64,000 nucleotides of DNA from Corynebacterium ulceribovis DSM 45146 (GTDB taxonomy: Bacteria; Actinomycetota; Actinomycetes; Mycobacteriales; Mycobacteriaceae), in contig NZ_AQUY01000003.1 of the NCBI RefSeq assembly GCF_000372445.1, positions 186,001 to 250,000 of the forward strand. The letters run 5' to 3'. Below are positions 63,587-64,000 of this stretch, piece by piece. Position 1 is the stretch's first letter, and every line of letters begins with the position of its first letter. A program made the position numbers and the translations under genes. The notes beneath the pieces were generated by a model that worked only from the letters and a program-made list of their open reading frames with translations, searched no databases and was not told where the DNA came from.

Positions 63587-64000
63587 CGAACACCTTCTTC
63601 CAGGATTCGCGGCTCGTCAGTTCTGGCATGGCGTCGCGGTAGCGCTCGCGCATTTCGTCGAAACGCTCCTTCACTTCCTTCTGCACGGCCCACGCTTCGG
63701 CACCGAGCTGCTTCGCCAGGTCGCGGTCGCGCTTGCGGTAGTACACAGCCGAGCCGTCTGCCGTGGTGACGGTGGCACCGTCGAGGCGGGCTAGGTTGTA
63801 CCAGCGGTTTTCCAGGCGGACCAGGTTCGCCTGCGGAATGACATGATGCGCCGGGTTCGCTGGCTTGAGCGAATGCAGCAGTCCCTTGGCGGCGGCAATC
63901 AGCTTGGTTTTGCGTGGCAGCACATCGTCGGTGGAAATAATGTCAGCGCCGGATGGGTCTGGCAGGTCCGCAGCGGAGCTCACTTTCTGCGCGTCGACAT
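63576..64000 (-). CDS. galactofuranosyltransferase GlfT2, C-terminal end (partial)
   Basis: The last 140 codons of a gene that runs off the right edge; no start is in the window. Features visible are NLVRLENRWYNLARLDGATVTTADGSAVYYRKRD in part, an aromatic/basic segment, and a charged helical end (EVKERFDEMRERYRDAM), typical of the C-terminal domain of the large polymerising UDP-galactofuranosyltransferase of the arabinogalactan pathway. Identification rests on these segments and on the following PAP2-ubiA-aftB order; the catalytic GT-A domain is outside the window. Confidence 0.85.
   Translation of the reverse strand, partial: VDAQKVSSAADLPDPSGADIISTDDVLPRKTKLIAAAKGLLHSLKPANPAHHVIPQANLVRLENRWYNLARLDGATVTTADGSAVYYRKRDRDLAKQLGAEAWAVQKEVKERFDEMRERYRDAMPELTSRESWKKVFDAQ

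Overview
The window looks like a chromosomal segment of a mycolic-acid-producing Corynebacterium. It carries the mycolate condensation and activation genes accD3-pks13-fadD32, two mycolyltransferases, an MmpL3/CmpL1-type transporter, the arabinan transferases AftD and AftB, a UbiA-family decaprenyl-phosphate phosphoribosyltransferase with its partner phosphatase, and the end of a galactofuranosyltransferase. Small actinobacterial families (DUF2613, DUF3068, DUF3054, LGFP repeats, DUF732) support this. GC content is moderate and no plasmid, phage or insertion sequence is evident.

Layout. 1-9.9 kb: the 5' end of dnaK with an HspR-type (HAIR-like) operator, a small anchored secreted protein, a GltS-like symporter, a cyclase-family hydrolase, a large membrane Fe-S oxidoreductase with an Ala/Pro/Gly repeat tail, an AlaT-like aminotransferase and a YibE/F membrane protein. 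9.9-14.1 kb: an AT-richer LPxTG surface adhesin with a von Willebrand A domain, then dcd and tRNA-Gly(CCC). 14.2-18.1 kb: a drug-efflux type MFS transporter, a VanW protein, a universal stress protein and a tiny DUF2613 protein. 18.1-27.8 kb: a lipid-linked envelope block of AftD, an acyltransferase-3 (TmaT-like), DUF3068, a polytopic GT-C-like protein, a GT4 glycosyltransferase and a methyltransferase (MtrP-like). 27.9-36.4 kb: fatty-acid beta-oxidation (fadA, fadB), GtrA, a small membrane protein, Pit phosphate transporter and GTP-PEP carboxykinase. 36.5-38.6 kb: three overlapping unknown genes. 38.6-45.5 kb: trmB, then a tight NYN-domain/mmpL operon followed by three further membrane proteins. 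45.5-46.2 kb: a gene-free block holding four 70-nt inverted-repeat modules. 46.2-64 kb: a minus-strand mycolate and arabinogalactan cluster (accD3, pks13, fadD32, cutinase-like, lipoprotein, two mycolyltransferases, aftB, ubiA, PAP2 phosphatase, glfT end).

How they work together. AccD3 supplies the carboxylated acyl-CoA, FadD32 activates the meromycolate-type chain, Pks13 condenses and releases it, the TmaT-like and MtrP-like proteins probably modify or support trehalose mycolate export, the MmpL protein flips it, and CmtA/CmtB transfer mycolate onto trehalose or arabinogalactan. AftD, AftB, UbiA, PAP2 and GlfT make the arabinogalactan acceptor. The most unusual structures are the 70-nt repeat array, two convergent gene pairs overlapping in their coding sequence, and a pair of overlapping unknown genes that look like degenerate NTPase/dynamin-like proteins. 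All function calls come from motif recognition by eye; no search was run.
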